The position numbers were made by a program, and so were the translations under genes. 64,000 nt of DNA from Palsa-504 sp963822765 (GTDB lineage Bacteria > Actinomycetota > Actinomycetes > Streptosporangiales > Streptosporangiaceae). Positions 8,128-17,559 of this stretch are shown here, piece by piece. Below the pieces are notes generated by a model, which had not been told where the DNA came from, made no database searches, and was given only the letters and a program-made list of their open reading frames with translations. Each line of letters begins with the position of its first letter. Position 1 is the stretch's first letter. Location of the stretch: the NCBI GenBank assembly GCA_963822765.1, contig CAWGJL010000009.1:1-64000 (forward strand), in the 5' to 3' direction.

Positions 8128-9330
8128 ATGCCGCAGCAGCTGCTGGACCGACGGCTCGGGACGGCCCGGGCATCGCCGGGGCGTGCCCGCTGGCTGGCTG
8201 GGACGTTGCTCGGCCTCACAATCGTGCTGCTGGCCTTGAGCCTGGTGATCGGGTTCACCGGCGGCGAGACCTGGAACGTGGTATTCGCCTTTATACCGGT
8301 CGCGATCGCGTTCGCCGTGGTCGGCGCGCTAGTCGCCGCGCGGACCGGCAATAACCTCGGATGGTTGCTCCTGGGTACGGGGGTGGGGGCCGCTGTCGTA
8401 CTGGTGACCCGTGCCTATGCGGAACGGGTGTCGGCCGCCGAGCTACCCGGCGCGGCCTGGGTGGCCTGGGTCTTCACAGTGGTCTTGTGGGTAACGGCGC
8501 CATTGTTGGTTCTGCCTCTGCTCCTGTTCCCGGACGGCCGGCTTCCCTCGCCGCGGTGGCGGTCAGTGGTGTGGGTGGTGATCATCGACTGGCTTGCCCT
8601 GATGGTGTGCCCGGCCCTGTCCGACGTCAACTTCTCCTCGAACTTCCCCAGGCTGCGGGATCCGGTGATGATCGTCGCACCGCTCGGGACGGCCTACAAC
8701 CTGGCGGAGGTGGTCTGGACGCTGGTGTTCTTGGCCGGCGCGGCCGCCATGATCGTCCGTTTCCGGCGATCGGGCTCCGAACAACGGCTCCAGCTGAAGT
8801 GGTTCATGTACGCCTCGGCCGTCGGGGCGGTGATCGTCCTGGCCGCTAGCCAGTTCGGCGGCAATGACCCGCTGGCTGCCTTCGAGATCGCCTTCACGCT
8901 GATCCCCGTCGCGGTGGGCATCGCGATCTTGAAGTACAGGCTGTATGACATCGACCGGATCATCAGCCGCACCCTGGCCTACGCCATCGTGACCGGGCTG
9001 CTGGTCGGGGTGTACACGGGGCTGGTCCTGCTGGCCACGCAGGCGTTCGGGCTCCGCACCCCGGTGGCCGTCGCCGCAGCCACGCTCGCCGCGGCGGCGC
9101 TGTTCAACCCGCTGCGGCGGCGGGTGCAGCACGTGGTAGACCGGCGGTTCAACCGGGTCCGCTACGACGCAGACCAGACAGTGGCCGCGTTCGCGGCCCG
9201 ACTCCGGGACGCTGTCGACCTGGATGCGGTGCGCGCCGACCTGGTAGCGGTGGTGAATAGTGCCGTCGAGCCCGCGCATATCTCAGTGTGGATCGCCGGA
9301 GGCGGGCCGGGCCACGCACGAGACACGTAG
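8128..9330 (+). CDS. Multi-pass membrane protein resembling the sensor half of a histidine kinase
   Basis: 400 residues with about nine hydrophobic segments between residues 20 and 330 (for example GTLLGLTIVLLALSLVIGF, VWVVIIDWLALMVCP). The ILKYRLYDIDRIISRTLAYAIVTGLL signature and the following NPLRRRVQHVVDRRFNRVRYDAD segment are typical of actinobacterial membrane sensor kinases. However, the frame ends about 60 residues later without DHp or ATPase domains. It is therefore a kinase-less sensor-like protein or a truncated kinase. GGGAGAAGG supports the ATG start. No response regulator is adjacent. Confidence 0.8.
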   Translation: MPQQLLDRRLGTARASPGRARWLAGTLLGLTIVLLALSLVIGFTGGETWNVVFAFIPVAIAFAVVGALVAARTGNNLGWLLLGTGVGAAVVLVTRAYAERVSAAELPGAAWVAWVFTVVLWVTAPLLVLPLLLFPDGRLPSPRWRSVVWVVIIDWLALMVCPALSDVNFSSNFPRLRDPVMIVAPLGTAYNLAEVVWTLVFLAGAAAMIVRFRRSGSEQRLQLKWFMYASAVGAVIVLAASQFGGNDPLAAFEIAFTLIPVAVGIAILKYRLYDIDRIISRTLAYAIVTGLLVGVYTGLVLLATQAFGLRTPVAVAAATLAAAALFNPLRRRVQHVVDRRFNRVRYDADQTVAAFAARLRDAVDLDAVRADLVAVVNSAVEPAHISVWIAGGGPGHARDT

Positions 9331-9518
9331 GTCGCGAGGGACCGGGCGACCTCTCAAAACTGTCTCACGGGCTGATGGGACGGCACCGGACTCGGACGTC
9401 GATGTCGGACGTCCGGCGGGCTCTGACCTGGGATTCTGGATAAGGAGTACTGGCTGGACATGCTGGATCGATCTACGGATCTGATGATCAGAGAGGCGCA
9501 TAGGAGATTCAGCAAAGG

Positions 9519-10020
9519 TCACCCGCTGCTCCGGGCTGCGGATCCGGCGGTCAGTTTCGCGAGGTATGCGGCCGCGCGCCGGTCGACCTCGGGGACTGGG
9601 TCGGCGTAGTGCCGCAGGGTGGTGGCGCCGCCGCCGCTGTGGCCGAGGCGCGCGGCGGTGTTGCGCAGGTCGAAGCCGCCGGCCAGGAGCTGGCTGGCGG
9701 TGTAGTGCCGTCCGCCCTTGATGTCGAGCTTGACCCCGGCCGCGTCGGCGGCCTCGGCGACCTCGTGCGTGGCCCAGTCAGGGTTCCACGGCCGGGAGTG
9801 GGCCGGGTCGTTGGAGAACAGGTAGGCGTCATCGCGCAGCTCGACGGCCACGGCGGCCAGCTCGGCCCGGACCTCGTCCAGGTAGCCCGCGATCAGGGCG
9901 CAGGTGTCCGGGTCGATGGCTAGCCAGCGATCCTGGTGCGTCTTGGTGTCCTTGCGGACGCGCTGTCCGCCGCGGACGACGTAGTTGAAGGCGACGTGCA
10001 CGAGGCCCCGGTCCAGGTCG
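9519..10020 (-). pseudogene. Tyrosine integrase remnant (C-terminal part)
   Basis: Encodes only the distal catalytic region: the RHYTASQLL, LGHSGGGATTLRHY and final PEVDRRAAAYLAKL blocks. The first catalytic Arg region and the whole N-terminal half are missing. The nucleotide sequence is very close to the distal part of the integrase at 34516-36042. Past about 10030 it joins directly to sequence that lies upstream of the intact copy's start codon (GATCAGCGACATTCGGTCC), so an internal deletion removed about two thirds of the gene. It probably marks the end of an older element. Confidence 0.85.
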
Positions 10021-10405
10021 ATATCGCGGATCTACAGGCCGGATCAGCGACATTCGGTCCACGAACCGGTCCACGAGCCGGGAACGGATGAAGCCAACAT
10101 ACCCCTGTGAACTGGGAGCCGGTGAGCGGATTCGAACCGCTGACCTGCCGTTTACAAGAAGTGTGCTCGCAGGCTGCGCACGCGCTAGCTGCACCGATGA
10201 CACAGGCAATCGCACTGATTGCACCAGCTGCGCTGGGATATTCTGCGCGTCGTCCCACGAACCGTTCCACGCGCACGGCGGGCAAGAGTCCATGGTCGTA
10301 ACCGAGCGTAGTGGGCAGAAGCCGCCGCAACGGCGCCGCGATTTGCCATGGTCGACAGGACAGTCGATCAGGTCGTTGCGCTGCCGAATCGAGCCGTTTA
10401 TTTAA
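10021..10405. other. Integrase-upstream region, att site and island start
   Basis: Holds the former integrase leader with tandem ACGAACCGGTCC-type repeats, the tRNA-Thr-like att segment (10115-10159), and another CACGAACCGTTCCACG motif near 10256. No gene is supported. Confidence 0.5.
10115..10159 (-). repeat. att-like direct repeat of the 3' part of tRNA-Thr
   Basis: 45 bp matching 36137-36181, the acceptor, T-arm and anticodon 3' side of tRNA-Thr(UGU), with only two mismatched positions near GAGCGG(A/G)(T/A)TC. Beyond TTTACAAGA the two sequences diverge at once. This is the expected pattern for the far att site of an element that integrates into the tRNA gene. Confidence 0.8.
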
Positions 10406-12319
10406 ATCGAGTAGGGGGCGGGGTCGCCCCGCCCCCTCTCACACCACCGGACATGCGGGTCCGCATCCGGCGGTTCGTCAGGCCGCTGGGTTGAGACGCT
10501 GCCAGGTCTGGCTCAGGGTCTTCAGGCCAAGGTGGTTCCAGTAGGAGTTGGGCAGGGATACCTGGAGGATCTGGGAGCCTGCAACCCGCCAGTATCTCCT
10601 GCTGACACCGGCCCATTTGCGGGCCTCGCTTTCGGAGATGCCGCGTATTCGCAGGTTGTGCCGCTTGGCGGCGGTGGTCTTCCATTCCTTCCAGCGGATC
10701 TGCCGCAGGCGGCGGCGCAGCCATCCGTCCAGCTTGCCGAGCACGCTGACGCGCTGGGCGAGCCGGAAGTAGGTCACCCAGCCGGTGATGAGCCGGTTGA
10801 GCCTGCCGATGCGGTATTCCATCGACACGCGCCAGCGCCGCCGGGTCAGCATCCGCAGCTGGTCTTTCAGCTGCTGGATCGCCTTGGGGGCGATCCGGAT
10901 CCCGACCTGCGGGCCGTCGAAGAAGAACCCGAATCCCAGCAGCGTCGCCTGCGCGGCGTGCCGGATCGAGGACTTCTCCCGGTTCACCTTCAGCTTCAGC
11001 CGCCGTTCGATCACGCCGCAGACGCTCTCGAACACCCTGCTGGCGGCCCGTTCGCTCCGCACGAAGACCCGCAGGTCATCGGCGTAACGGACGAACCTGT
11101 GACCGCGCTCCCACAGCTCCCGGTCCAGATCATCCAGCATGATGTTCGACAAGATCGGTGACAGCGGCGAACCCTGCGGGGTTCCCTCCGTCGTCGCCTG
11201 CCTGATCCCGTCGACCATCACCCCGGCCTCCAGATACCTCCGGATCAGCCGCAGGACCTTGCGGTCGTCCACCTTGCGCGCCACCCGCGCCATCAGCACA
11301 TCGAACTGAACCCGGTCGAAAAACCGGTCCAAGTCGATGTCTGCGACCCACTCCAGGCCGTCCTGGATGCACCGCCTGGCCACCTTGACCGCCTGGTGGG
11401 CGGACCGGCCGGGACGGAACCCGAACGAGGACCCGGAGAACTGCGGGTCGAAAATGGGCGTGAGCAGCTGCGCGATAGCCTGCTGGATCAGCCGGTCCAG
11501 GCAGGTAGGCACCCCCAGCAACCGCTCGCCGCCCCCGGGCTTGGGGATCACCACCCGGCGGACCGGCGACGGCCGGTACGTGCCCGCGTCCAGAGCCTGC
11601 CGGACGGACGCCCAGTGCTCCCGCAGCCACGGGACAAGCTCTTCCGTGGTCATGCCGTCCACACCAGGCGCGCCGCCGTTGGCCCTGACACGCCTCAACG
11701 CCCGGCCCAGATTCTCCGGCGAGAGCATCCGCTCCCACAGGGAAACCTCCAGGCCGGGGATGACAGCCTCCTCAGGGCGCGCCGTCCGGCCGCTACGCTC
11801 AGCTGCGGTGCTCAACGGAACTCACCGTCTCCTCCCGGCAGCTGGCCCGCGTCCGCGGGATGGCTGCGATTACTGCGACCGGCACGAGCAACACCGATTC
11901 CTCCGTCTCACCTGACGTTCGGCCCTTCCCGGCCCCTTACCTGATCCCGGCCGGTACTACGACCTCTGCTGACTTCTGCCTGGTCAGCTCCCGCCTCACA
12001 GCCGGAACCGCCGGCGCGGCGACACCACAGCACAACCGGCACCCAGGCAGACCTCCCCGGATAAGAACGACCACTTTCCCCCTACGCCCGCCGCGTTTAC
12101 GTGGCGACCCTGTCGGTGATGACGGGCTTTACCTTCTTGAGCAGGCTCACCCAGATCGCCCCGCCTTATACGCGGTTCGTGTTCCTCGGTGCAGGGTTTC
12201 GCCTCGGGCTTCCTTCCCACCCCGCCTCACGACGACGCAGTTGCCTCCGGCTCGGAGTTAGCATCACCTCTTCCTCCAGGGGACTTTCACCCCCAAGCGA
12301 TCGCCCATGCCGGGCGTAC
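10406..12319 (-). mobile_element. Group II intron
   Basis: About 1.9 kb. The 5' end is inferred at GTACGCCCGGCATGGGCG, followed by the usual GGGGGTGAAAGTCCCC element. The intron-encoded protein lies in domain IV. The 3' end has a domain V-like hairpin (GGATGCGGACCCGCATGTCC) and a GC-rich domain VI-like hairpin, ending ...CTACTCGAT near 10406. It sits 6 nt past a perfect GC hairpin (12326-12348), the kind of site used by group IIC introns. Exact ends are inferred from conserved boundary motifs. Confidence 0.8.
10478..11815 (-). CDS. ltrA: Group II intron reverse transcriptase/maturase
   Basis: 445 residues. Reverse-transcriptase blocks run in order: GAPGVDGMT, YRPSPVRRVVIPKPGGGERLLGVP, FGFRPGRSAHQAV, EGTPQGSPLSPILSNIMLDDLD, and the catalytic FVRYADDLRVF. 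The X/maturase domain follows (WVTYFRLAQ...). The C terminus ends without an HNH endonuclease, so insertion would use ssDNA or replication forks. All catalytic residues are present, so the protein appears intact. It splices and mobilises the surrounding intron. Confidence 0.95.
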   Translation of the reverse strand: MSTAAERSGRTARPEEAVIPGLEVSLWERMLSPENLGRALRRVRANGGAPGVDGMTTEELVPWLREHWASVRQALDAGTYRPSPVRRVVIPKPGGGERLLGVPTCLDRLIQQAIAQLLTPIFDPQFSGSSFGFRPGRSAHQAVKVARRCIQDGLEWVADIDLDRFFDRVQFDVLMARVARKVDDRKVLRLIRRYLEAGVMVDGIRQATTEGTPQGSPLSPILSNIMLDDLDRELWERGHRFVRYADDLRVFVRSERAASRVFESVCGVIERRLKLKVNREKSSIRHAAQATLLGFGFFFDGPQVGIRIAPKAIQQLKDQLRMLTRRRWRVSMEYRIGRLNRLITGWVTYFRLAQRVSVLGKLDGWLRRRLRQIRWKEWKTTAAKRHNLRIRGISESEARKWAGVSRRYWRVAGSQILQVSLPNSYWNHLGLKTLSQTWQRLNPAA

Positions 12320-12325
12320 TCAAGA

Positions 12326-12348
12326 GCGGCGCCGCGAAGCGGCGCCGC
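12326..12348 (-). terminator. GC hairpin flanking the intron insertion site
   Basis: GCGGCGCCGC-GAA-GCGGCGCCGC is a perfect 10-bp stem with a 3-nt loop. On the minus strand it lies downstream of the WD40 gene and 6 nt (TCTTGA) before the inferred intron start. It may be a terminator stem used as insertion target. Confidence 0.6.
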
Positions 12349-12349
12349 G

Positions 12350-12406
12350 GGCACGGCGCCAGCGCCGCCGCTCTGCCTTGGCGGCCCGCGCGGCGCGCGC
12401 CGTGCC
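12350..12406. repeat. Structured GC repeat, copy 1
   Basis: Ends in the inverted repeat GGCACGGCGC / GCGCCGTGCC around a GC-rich core that shares CAGCGCC, CGCTC.GCCT and GGCCCGCGCGGCG blocks with 18102-18159. The two stems differ by compensating base changes. Confidence 0.55.
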
Positions 12407-12558
12407 CCAGCCGTGATACTCCGCCGTATCAGCACTGCCAGCTCGCCACACACCAAACGGGTGCGCGCCGACCGCCGCCAAGCTGGTCTCTAACGCAACG
12501 ACCAGACGCCAGGTCGATGCGCGCCGCGACGCTGGCACGCGGCCCGACTCCCCGGCCG

Positions 12559-12810
12559 TTACCGGGATTTAGGCTTCTCGCTTTGATGCAAGCCGGGCGA
12601 GCCGCTTGCCACGCGGTTCACGCTCGACTCGGCTTCAGTGGTGAGGCGGCCGGGGGTAAACAGACGCCAGGCCAGCATCGCGACGACAGCGACGGCGACA
12701 GCTGCTACCCAGAAGGGAGCCGTCAGGCCGAACGCGCCAGCAGCCCGCCCATCAAGCTCCTCCGCCACCGGCATCCGCCGCAACCAGGACGCCGTCACCG
12801 CCGGGCTCAC
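12559..12810 (-). pseudogene. Fragment resembling the C terminus of an MFS transporter
   Basis: 83-codon frame whose middle (DGRAAGAFGLTAPFWVAAVAVAVVAMLAWRLF) looks like the last transmembrane helix and tail of a major facilitator transporter. There is no start region and no upstream helices. It is likely debris from an insertion or deletion; the family assignment is tentative. Confidence 0.4.
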
Positions 12811-12893
12811 CCTGCCCTACGTCGCACCCACTGCTAAACGAAATTGTATTGTTTGCAATAGCTCGGCTGAAGATAAATTAGCTCGTTTGTATA

Positions 12894-14897
12894 TCAATCA
12901 GTGAAGGTCCATAGTGAAAACGTCCCGGCGTAGTGGACGATTACTATGTATGCTCCATTTCGACTGTACGTATTCGTGGCCAGGTCACGAACTGGGCAGT
13001 TCAGCCGAATGACACTGGCGTCGATTTGGGTCAAGTCCCATATGAGGATGTGTTCGCTATCTCCTCTAGTGACTACCCGGCCTTCGGTCAGCTCCGCCAC
13101 TACCGGTGGCCAGCCGTCGTCGCTCTCATGGCCTTTCAACTCTGCCAGGGCATCACCAGGAGCGCTCGGATCCCACACTAGGACCTGGTTGTCGGAACTC
13201 GCAGTCACCACACGCCCGTCGGCCAGCTTTGCCACTGCATGTATCGTTCCCCCCGAGTGGCGGCCTAGTTCGACCGGGGCGGTACCAGGAGCCTGCGGGT
13301 CCCAAATCAAAACCCGTGCATCATCCCCACCAGTAACTACCCGACCGTCAGCCAGGACTGCTATCGCCCACACTTGGCTTGTATGATGCCCGAGTTCTAC
13401 CGGGACGGCGCCAGGAGCGTTTGGGTCCCAGATCAGTAGCCTGGAAGCGTCGCCACCAGTGACTATCCGGCCGTCAGGCAGCTCTGCTACTGCCAGCAAA
13501 TGGCTCTCGTATCGGCCTAGTTCTACCTGGGCGGCCTCAGGCGTGTTTACGTTATATAGCAGCACCCGCCCGTCGCGTCCCACAGTGACCGCTCGGCCGT
13601 CAGTCAGTTCTACCGCCCCCCAAACAATATCCTCATGGCCACCTAGTTCCACTGCGACAGCTTGATCCCATACGAACACTCGGTGGTTCTCGTCACCACC
13701 GGTGATCACTCGTCCGTCTCTGAACGCGGCCGCAGCAGATACGCCGTCCTCAGAGAGGTCCGGTTCAGCGTGGGTCATACCGGACGCAGCCGGGTTCCAC
13801 ATCAACACGCGACGTTTGTCACCTGTAACCACCCGCCCGTCTTGGAGCACTGCCAACGCCGCGACTACGCTCTCTTGGCGGCCGAGATTGACCGGGGGGG
13901 CATTGGGAGCGGTCAGATCCCATATCAGGATATGCTCGTCCCCGCCGACGACCACTCGTCCACCAGGAAGCTCTGCCACACTCCACAAATCCGCGTCGTA
14001 GAAGCCCAGTTTGATCGGGGCGGTATCCGAAAAAAACGGGTCCCACACCAGCACCCACCCGTCGTATCCCACAGTGACCACCCGCCCGTCGGCCAGCGCC
14101 GCTGCAGCGCTCACCTTAGCCTGGTGGCGCCCCAGTCTTACTGAGGTTCCCGGAGCAGATGGATCCCACATCAGCACCTGCTTATCAAGCCCGCCGGTCA
14201 CCACCAGACCGTTGGTCAACGCCGCCATTGAATGGACCTGGTCGCGATGGCGGCCTAGTTTTACCGGGGCTGCGCCGGGAGCTGACGGGTCCCATATGAG
14301 CACACGCCTATCGACTCCACTGGTCACTAGACGGCCATCAGGCAGTACTGCGATTGCTCTAATATTTGGATGGGAGCCGAGTTCGACCGGATCGCTACCA
14401 GGAACTGCCGGGTTCCATACCAATATTTGTCCATCGCTCCCCCCAGAGAGCACCCGCCCGTCAGCCAGCTCCGCTAGTGCCCACACGGTGTCGGCGTGAA
14501 AGCCCAGCTCTACCGGCGCAGCACCAGGGACGTTCGGGTCCCATACCAAGACCCGCCCATCCTCCGCACCGGAGGCCACCCGGCCGTCGCGCAGCACTTT
14601 GACCGCCCATACCTCGCCATCGTGGCGGCCAAGCTCGGCGGATAGGCCCGTACTGCTCCGGCGCGTTGTCCATAGTGGCATTAGACGAGGCCCGGGGCGC
14701 GACCGCAAACGGTGGCGGAGATCGTCGACGAGGCCGTCATCACCAATCTCTGCTGCTTGAATGCATAGCTGCCGCAGGACGTAGCCTGGCTGGTCCACGG
14801 GATTTGGAGGCCGAAGATTGTGTGCTTGGCCAATAACGACCGCGAGCATTGCGGCAATGCCTTTGCTTGTCTGTCTCGCGGCGGCAGCCCGGCGCAA
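12894..14897 (-). CDS. WD40-repeat sensor region (distal part of a frameshifted trypsin-NTPase-WD40 gene)
   Basis: 667 codons from the nominal start. After a short helical region (QAHNLRPPNPVDQPGYVLRQL) come about twelve 40-residue repeats with the pattern G-x-DGRVVTGG-D-x-x-VLIWDP-x-APG-x-x-PVELG-x-H, which form WD40-like beta-propeller blades. The real gene does not start here. The same frame is open upstream to about 15063 and encodes the missing C-terminal helical part of the neighbouring protease-NTPase (GTPQYLLDSYPSGLAYDPERLARL). One indel near 15063 therefore splits one gene in two. Repeats of this kind act as ligand or invader sensors in STAND-type conflict proteins. Confidence 0.85.
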   Translation of the reverse strand: MRRAAAARQTSKGIAAMLAVVIGQAHNLRPPNPVDQPGYVLRQLCIQAAEIGDDGLVDDLRHRLRSRPGPRLMPLWTTRRSSTGLSAELGRHDGEVWAVKVLRDGRVASGAEDGRVLVWDPNVPGAAPVELGFHADTVWALAELADGRVLSGGSDGQILVWNPAVPGSDPVELGSHPNIRAIAVLPDGRLVTSGVDRRVLIWDPSAPGAAPVKLGRHRDQVHSMAALTNGLVVTGGLDKQVLMWDPSAPGTSVRLGRHQAKVSAAAALADGRVVTVGYDGWVLVWDPFFSDTAPIKLGFYDADLWSVAELPGGRVVVGGDEHILIWDLTAPNAPPVNLGRQESVVAALAVLQDGRVVTGDKRRVLMWNPAASGMTHAEPDLSEDGVSAAAAFRDGRVITGGDENHRVFVWDQAVAVELGGHEDIVWGAVELTDGRAVTVGRDGRVLLYNVNTPEAAQVELGRYESHLLAVAELPDGRIVTGGDASRLLIWDPNAPGAVPVELGHHTSQVWAIAVLADGRVVTGGDDARVLIWDPQAPGTAPVELGRHSGGTIHAVAKLADGRVVTASSDNQVLVWDPSAPGDALAELKGHESDDGWPPVVAELTEGRVVTRGDSEHILIWDLTQIDASVIRLNCPVRDLATNTYSRNGAYIVIVHYAGTFSLWTFTD

Positions 14898-14985
14898 ATC
14901 AGCCAGTACATAGTCTACACCTACAGAGACGATTGCTGCCTCGACCCAGCCGCAGTCACTGACGAGCCGAGCTAGGCGCTCCGGG

Positions 14986-16764
14986 TCATAGGCAAGGCCA
15001 GAGGGATAGGAGTCCAGGAGATACTGGGGTGTGCCGTCTGTATGGACGGTGCGGATGGGCCAGCCCGGCCACCCGCCACTCCTCGGCCCATTGGTGGATA
15101 CGATCGAGGAAGTCCGGGTGATTCAGGTCATCGTGACTCTGCGCATGCGCCAGCAAAGTCTCATGAGCGAACTGGTATCGCTCATGACTGCCGGGCAAGG
15201 TACTAATCTGCAGGCTTCGACCTGCCGAAGTGTTGAGCAGGCTGCGGATTCGTCGTGTCATGGCAGCAGAATGCGGTGTGGCGACCGCCAGGGCCGCCAG
15301 GTCCCCCACTTCCAGTGGTCCGGCAGCTGCAGAAAGCAGCCCCAGCACATCTGCTGCAAGCCCGTCGTCGTCGCGGTGGAGCAAGTCGTCGATCTCCTGT
15401 CGCGCCAGGGCCGCCAGCGTTTTTGCGGCCTGAAACGGCTTTACAGGCACCGGCTCGGCATACTCAAGCGGATGACCGGCTGGAATGTCGTGAGGAAGCT
15501 TGGGATGGGGACGGCTGCTTACCAGTACGTGAGCATGGCTCCCCATGCTCACAGGTAGCAACGCTGCGACGCTGGGTAGCCCCGGCGGGCGGAGATCCTC
15601 ATCTAGGCCGTCTACGACCAGCAACAGATGACGACTTTTTCTCTTGGCTTGGTCGGCGGCTCGCCGCCAGAGTGCCCGGAACTCATGTATATCGGCGGCC
15701 ACGGGTTCTTCCTCCAGCAGATATACCAACTGGGGGATCACCGCGACCAGAAACCGGGCACTATCGGCGTCAGCCTCCCGACGGGAAAGGAAGTAAGAGA
15801 TAACGTCGACGTGCCCCTGCAGTGTCGCCACTGCTTCGGCCAGCAGTGACGTCTTGCCCGCCCATGCCCCCCCGACTAGCCACCTGTAACCGTCGCTGCC
15901 TTCGGCAAATGAGGCAGCCTCCGCCAGTTCCTCACCCCGGCCAATTAGCAACCCGGCGCGCTGGCGAATTTCTCGTACCGTCGCCCAGTATGCCGGTTCG
16001 GCCTGCTCCCGCCGAGTCGGTAGCCGTTTAAGAGCGCTCATGCTGGAAGTCCCGAGCCGAGCCCACCACTCGTCAGGATTGTTGACACCGGGACCCCAGC
16101 CCGGATGCGCCGAATTGGCCTCCAGCGCCGTCAATGGCGTCGCCGTAAGCGCCGACCGTCCCTCGCGTGGCGCATGCTCAGTGATCACTCCCAGCAGATA
16201 CCCATCGGCTACCACTGGGCTGCCCGACATCCCCGACCATTCCGAATTACCCAGCGCCACCTGGTTATCCGGCAACGGCCGTGGCGAACTGCTTACATGC
16301 ACCGACAGCAATCCCCCGGCCAATCCTGACAATACCGGCACATAACCGAACGCATCGGCTGTCTCTCGGAACCGGGCGCCATCGGAGGTGATCCGCTCCA
16401 TGAATGCCGGATAGCCGATCACATGACACCGCTCTACCGGCTCACCCGCTGGACTGTCCCGATCCACAGCTGCGAGGCCCATCACGGGCATATCGACCGT
16501 GTGGTCGATGATCTCGATGAGCGCTAGGTCCGGACCGGGTCCGTCCGCTTCGCCGGCAAATTCTGGATCTAGCAGGGCCCGACGGGCCAACTTGTCGGGA
16601 CCGCGCACAAGAACCCTGACTGCGCCGTCTATCACGTGAGCGGCAGTCAGAACCGTCCGACCTGCAACAAGACAGCCGGACCCGCACTTGTACCGGGGGG
16701 TATAGTCCTCGCCCTGATCGGCGATAACTTCTACTACCCGCGCAGCAAGCGGCACCGGTGGCAA
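14986..16764 (-). CDS. Trypsin-like protease fused to a P-loop NTPase (proximal part of a frameshifted gene)
   Basis: 592 codons from a TTG (16764) that lies 3 nt after the stop of the trypco2 gene. Residues 1-230 are a trypsin-like protease with an intact triad: His43 in LTAAHVIDG, Asp79 in GPDLALIEI, Ser180 in GMSGSP. Residues about 265-560 are a STAND-type NTPase with Walker A GGAWAGKTS (298-306), Walker B LLLVVDGLDED, and a winged-helix-like end. The last 20 or so residues are out of frame (RPYRRHTPVSPG...). A one-base shift at about 15063 restores the natural continuation into the WD40 region. No signal peptide, so cytosolic. Architecture matches known counter-invader/conflict proteins. 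Confidence 0.88.
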   Translation of the reverse strand: MPPVPLAARVVEVIADQGEDYTPRYKCGSGCLVAGRTVLTAAHVIDGAVRVLVRGPDKLARRALLDPEFAGEADGPGPDLALIEIIDHTVDMPVMGLAAVDRDSPAGEPVERCHVIGYPAFMERITSDGARFRETADAFGYVPVLSGLAGGLLSVHVSSSPRPLPDNQVALGNSEWSGMSGSPVVADGYLLGVITEHAPREGRSALTATPLTALEANSAHPGWGPGVNNPDEWWARLGTSSMSALKRLPTRREQAEPAYWATVREIRQRAGLLIGRGEELAEAASFAEGSDGYRWLVGGAWAGKTSLLAEAVATLQGHVDVISYFLSRREADADSARFLVAVIPQLVYLLEEEPVAADIHEFRALWRRAADQAKRKSRHLLLVVDGLDEDLRPPGLPSVAALLPVSMGSHAHVLVSSRPHPKLPHDIPAGHPLEYAEPVPVKPFQAAKTLAALARQEIDDLLHRDDDGLAADVLGLLSAAAGPLEVGDLAALAVATPHSAAMTRRIRSLLNTSAGRSLQISTLPGSHERYQFAHETLLAHAQSHDDLNHPDFLDRIHQWAEEWRVAGLAHPHRPYRRHTPVSPGLLSLWPCL

Positions 16765-16767
16765 CGG

Positions 16768-17103
16768 TTATCCCGGTACCACATCAGAGGGTGAGGCAAC
16801 CTTCACCGCGCGCCCATCACGGTCCACCGGTCCCCCAAACACCACTGTCACCTTTTGCTCCGACCCTCTTTCCCGGTTCCCGCCACCGCCCACCTGCAAG
16901 CCCACAACCGGCACTGTGAATGCTGCCTTACCATCGGCCGATCTCGTGGCCGTGACACTCAGCTCCACTGTCATCGACTCAACTGGCAACTGGATATCCG
17001 ACATTGCACCGCTTGCGCGGGCCTTAAGCAGTTCGTCGCGCAACAATCCGATAGCATCCGACAACCCCAGACCAAGTGCCAGCGGGGCATCCCTTTCGGA
17101 CAT
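16768..17103 (-). CDS. Trypco2 (trypsin-co-occurring domain 2) protein
   Basis: 111 residues. The pattern LGLSDAIGLLRDELLKARASG...DIQLPVESMTVELSVTATR...GKAAFTVPVVGLQVGG...EQKVTVVF matches the trypco2 domain family, which is nearly always found beside trypsin-NTPase conflict proteins. It starts with ATG behind a strong GGAGGGGAGGG. It is immediately upstream of, and almost touching, the protease-NTPase gene, so the two are co-translated. Its role is thought to be as a partner of the protease; the biochemical function is not established. Confidence 0.85.
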   Translation of the reverse strand: MSERDAPLALGLGLSDAIGLLRDELLKARASGAMSDIQLPVESMTVELSVTATRSADGKAAFTVPVVGLQVGGGGNRERGSEQKVTVVFGGPVDRDGRAVKVASPSDVVPG

Positions 17104-17559
17104 CCGGCCCTCCCCTCCAAGACAGCTCTGACGAGGCGCTCTTCCGGCAGAACTTAGCGAGTTGTAACGCCAACTGCTTAGATGATAGTACGACTACAAC
17201 CTTGCTCAAAGTTAGTAACCCAATGCCTTGGAGATCAAGCGGTTCGCCCATGCCGTCCCCGCCAATAGCTGCAGAGTGTAGGAACCATCCTGGCCATTCC
17301 CCGACCGGCAGCGGGTCATTTTACGGCGCTGCTTCCGGCTTCGGTTGCCAGCGCTCCTTGTAGGCCGGGCCTGGCCTACAGCCGAATCACTTGCGGCTCG
17401 CTGTCCGTCTAGATGTGACAGGGGGCACCTCAGCTTCCCATCGTATCGAGGCCGGATAAGTCGCGCGTTCGCTCCGCGAGCCTGAACGTGGCAGCCACTG
17501 CCCTAGGGCGGCATCCGCAAGGATGTCGGAGAAGCGTGGGAACCGCAGATCAATCGCCT
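17104..17559. other. Upstream region of the trypco2 operon
   Basis: About 450 bp, less GC-rich near 17150-17230 and likely to carry the operon promoter. No gene supported; a small frame here is not convincing. Confidence 0.5.

Larger units (their letters stand above)
12320..12893. other. GC-hairpin region and gene debris downstream of the WD40 gene
   Basis: Contains the intron-flanking hairpin, a second structured hairpin (12350-12406) repeated at 18102-18159, a transporter-like fragment (12559-12810), and an AT-rich patch at 12830-12900. No intact gene is seen. Confidence 0.5.

Noticed and set aside
9331..9518. Possible second membrane-kinase fragment after the sensor-like protein
   Set aside because: No frame here encodes DHp or ATPase motifs, so I cannot show the kinase half was present.
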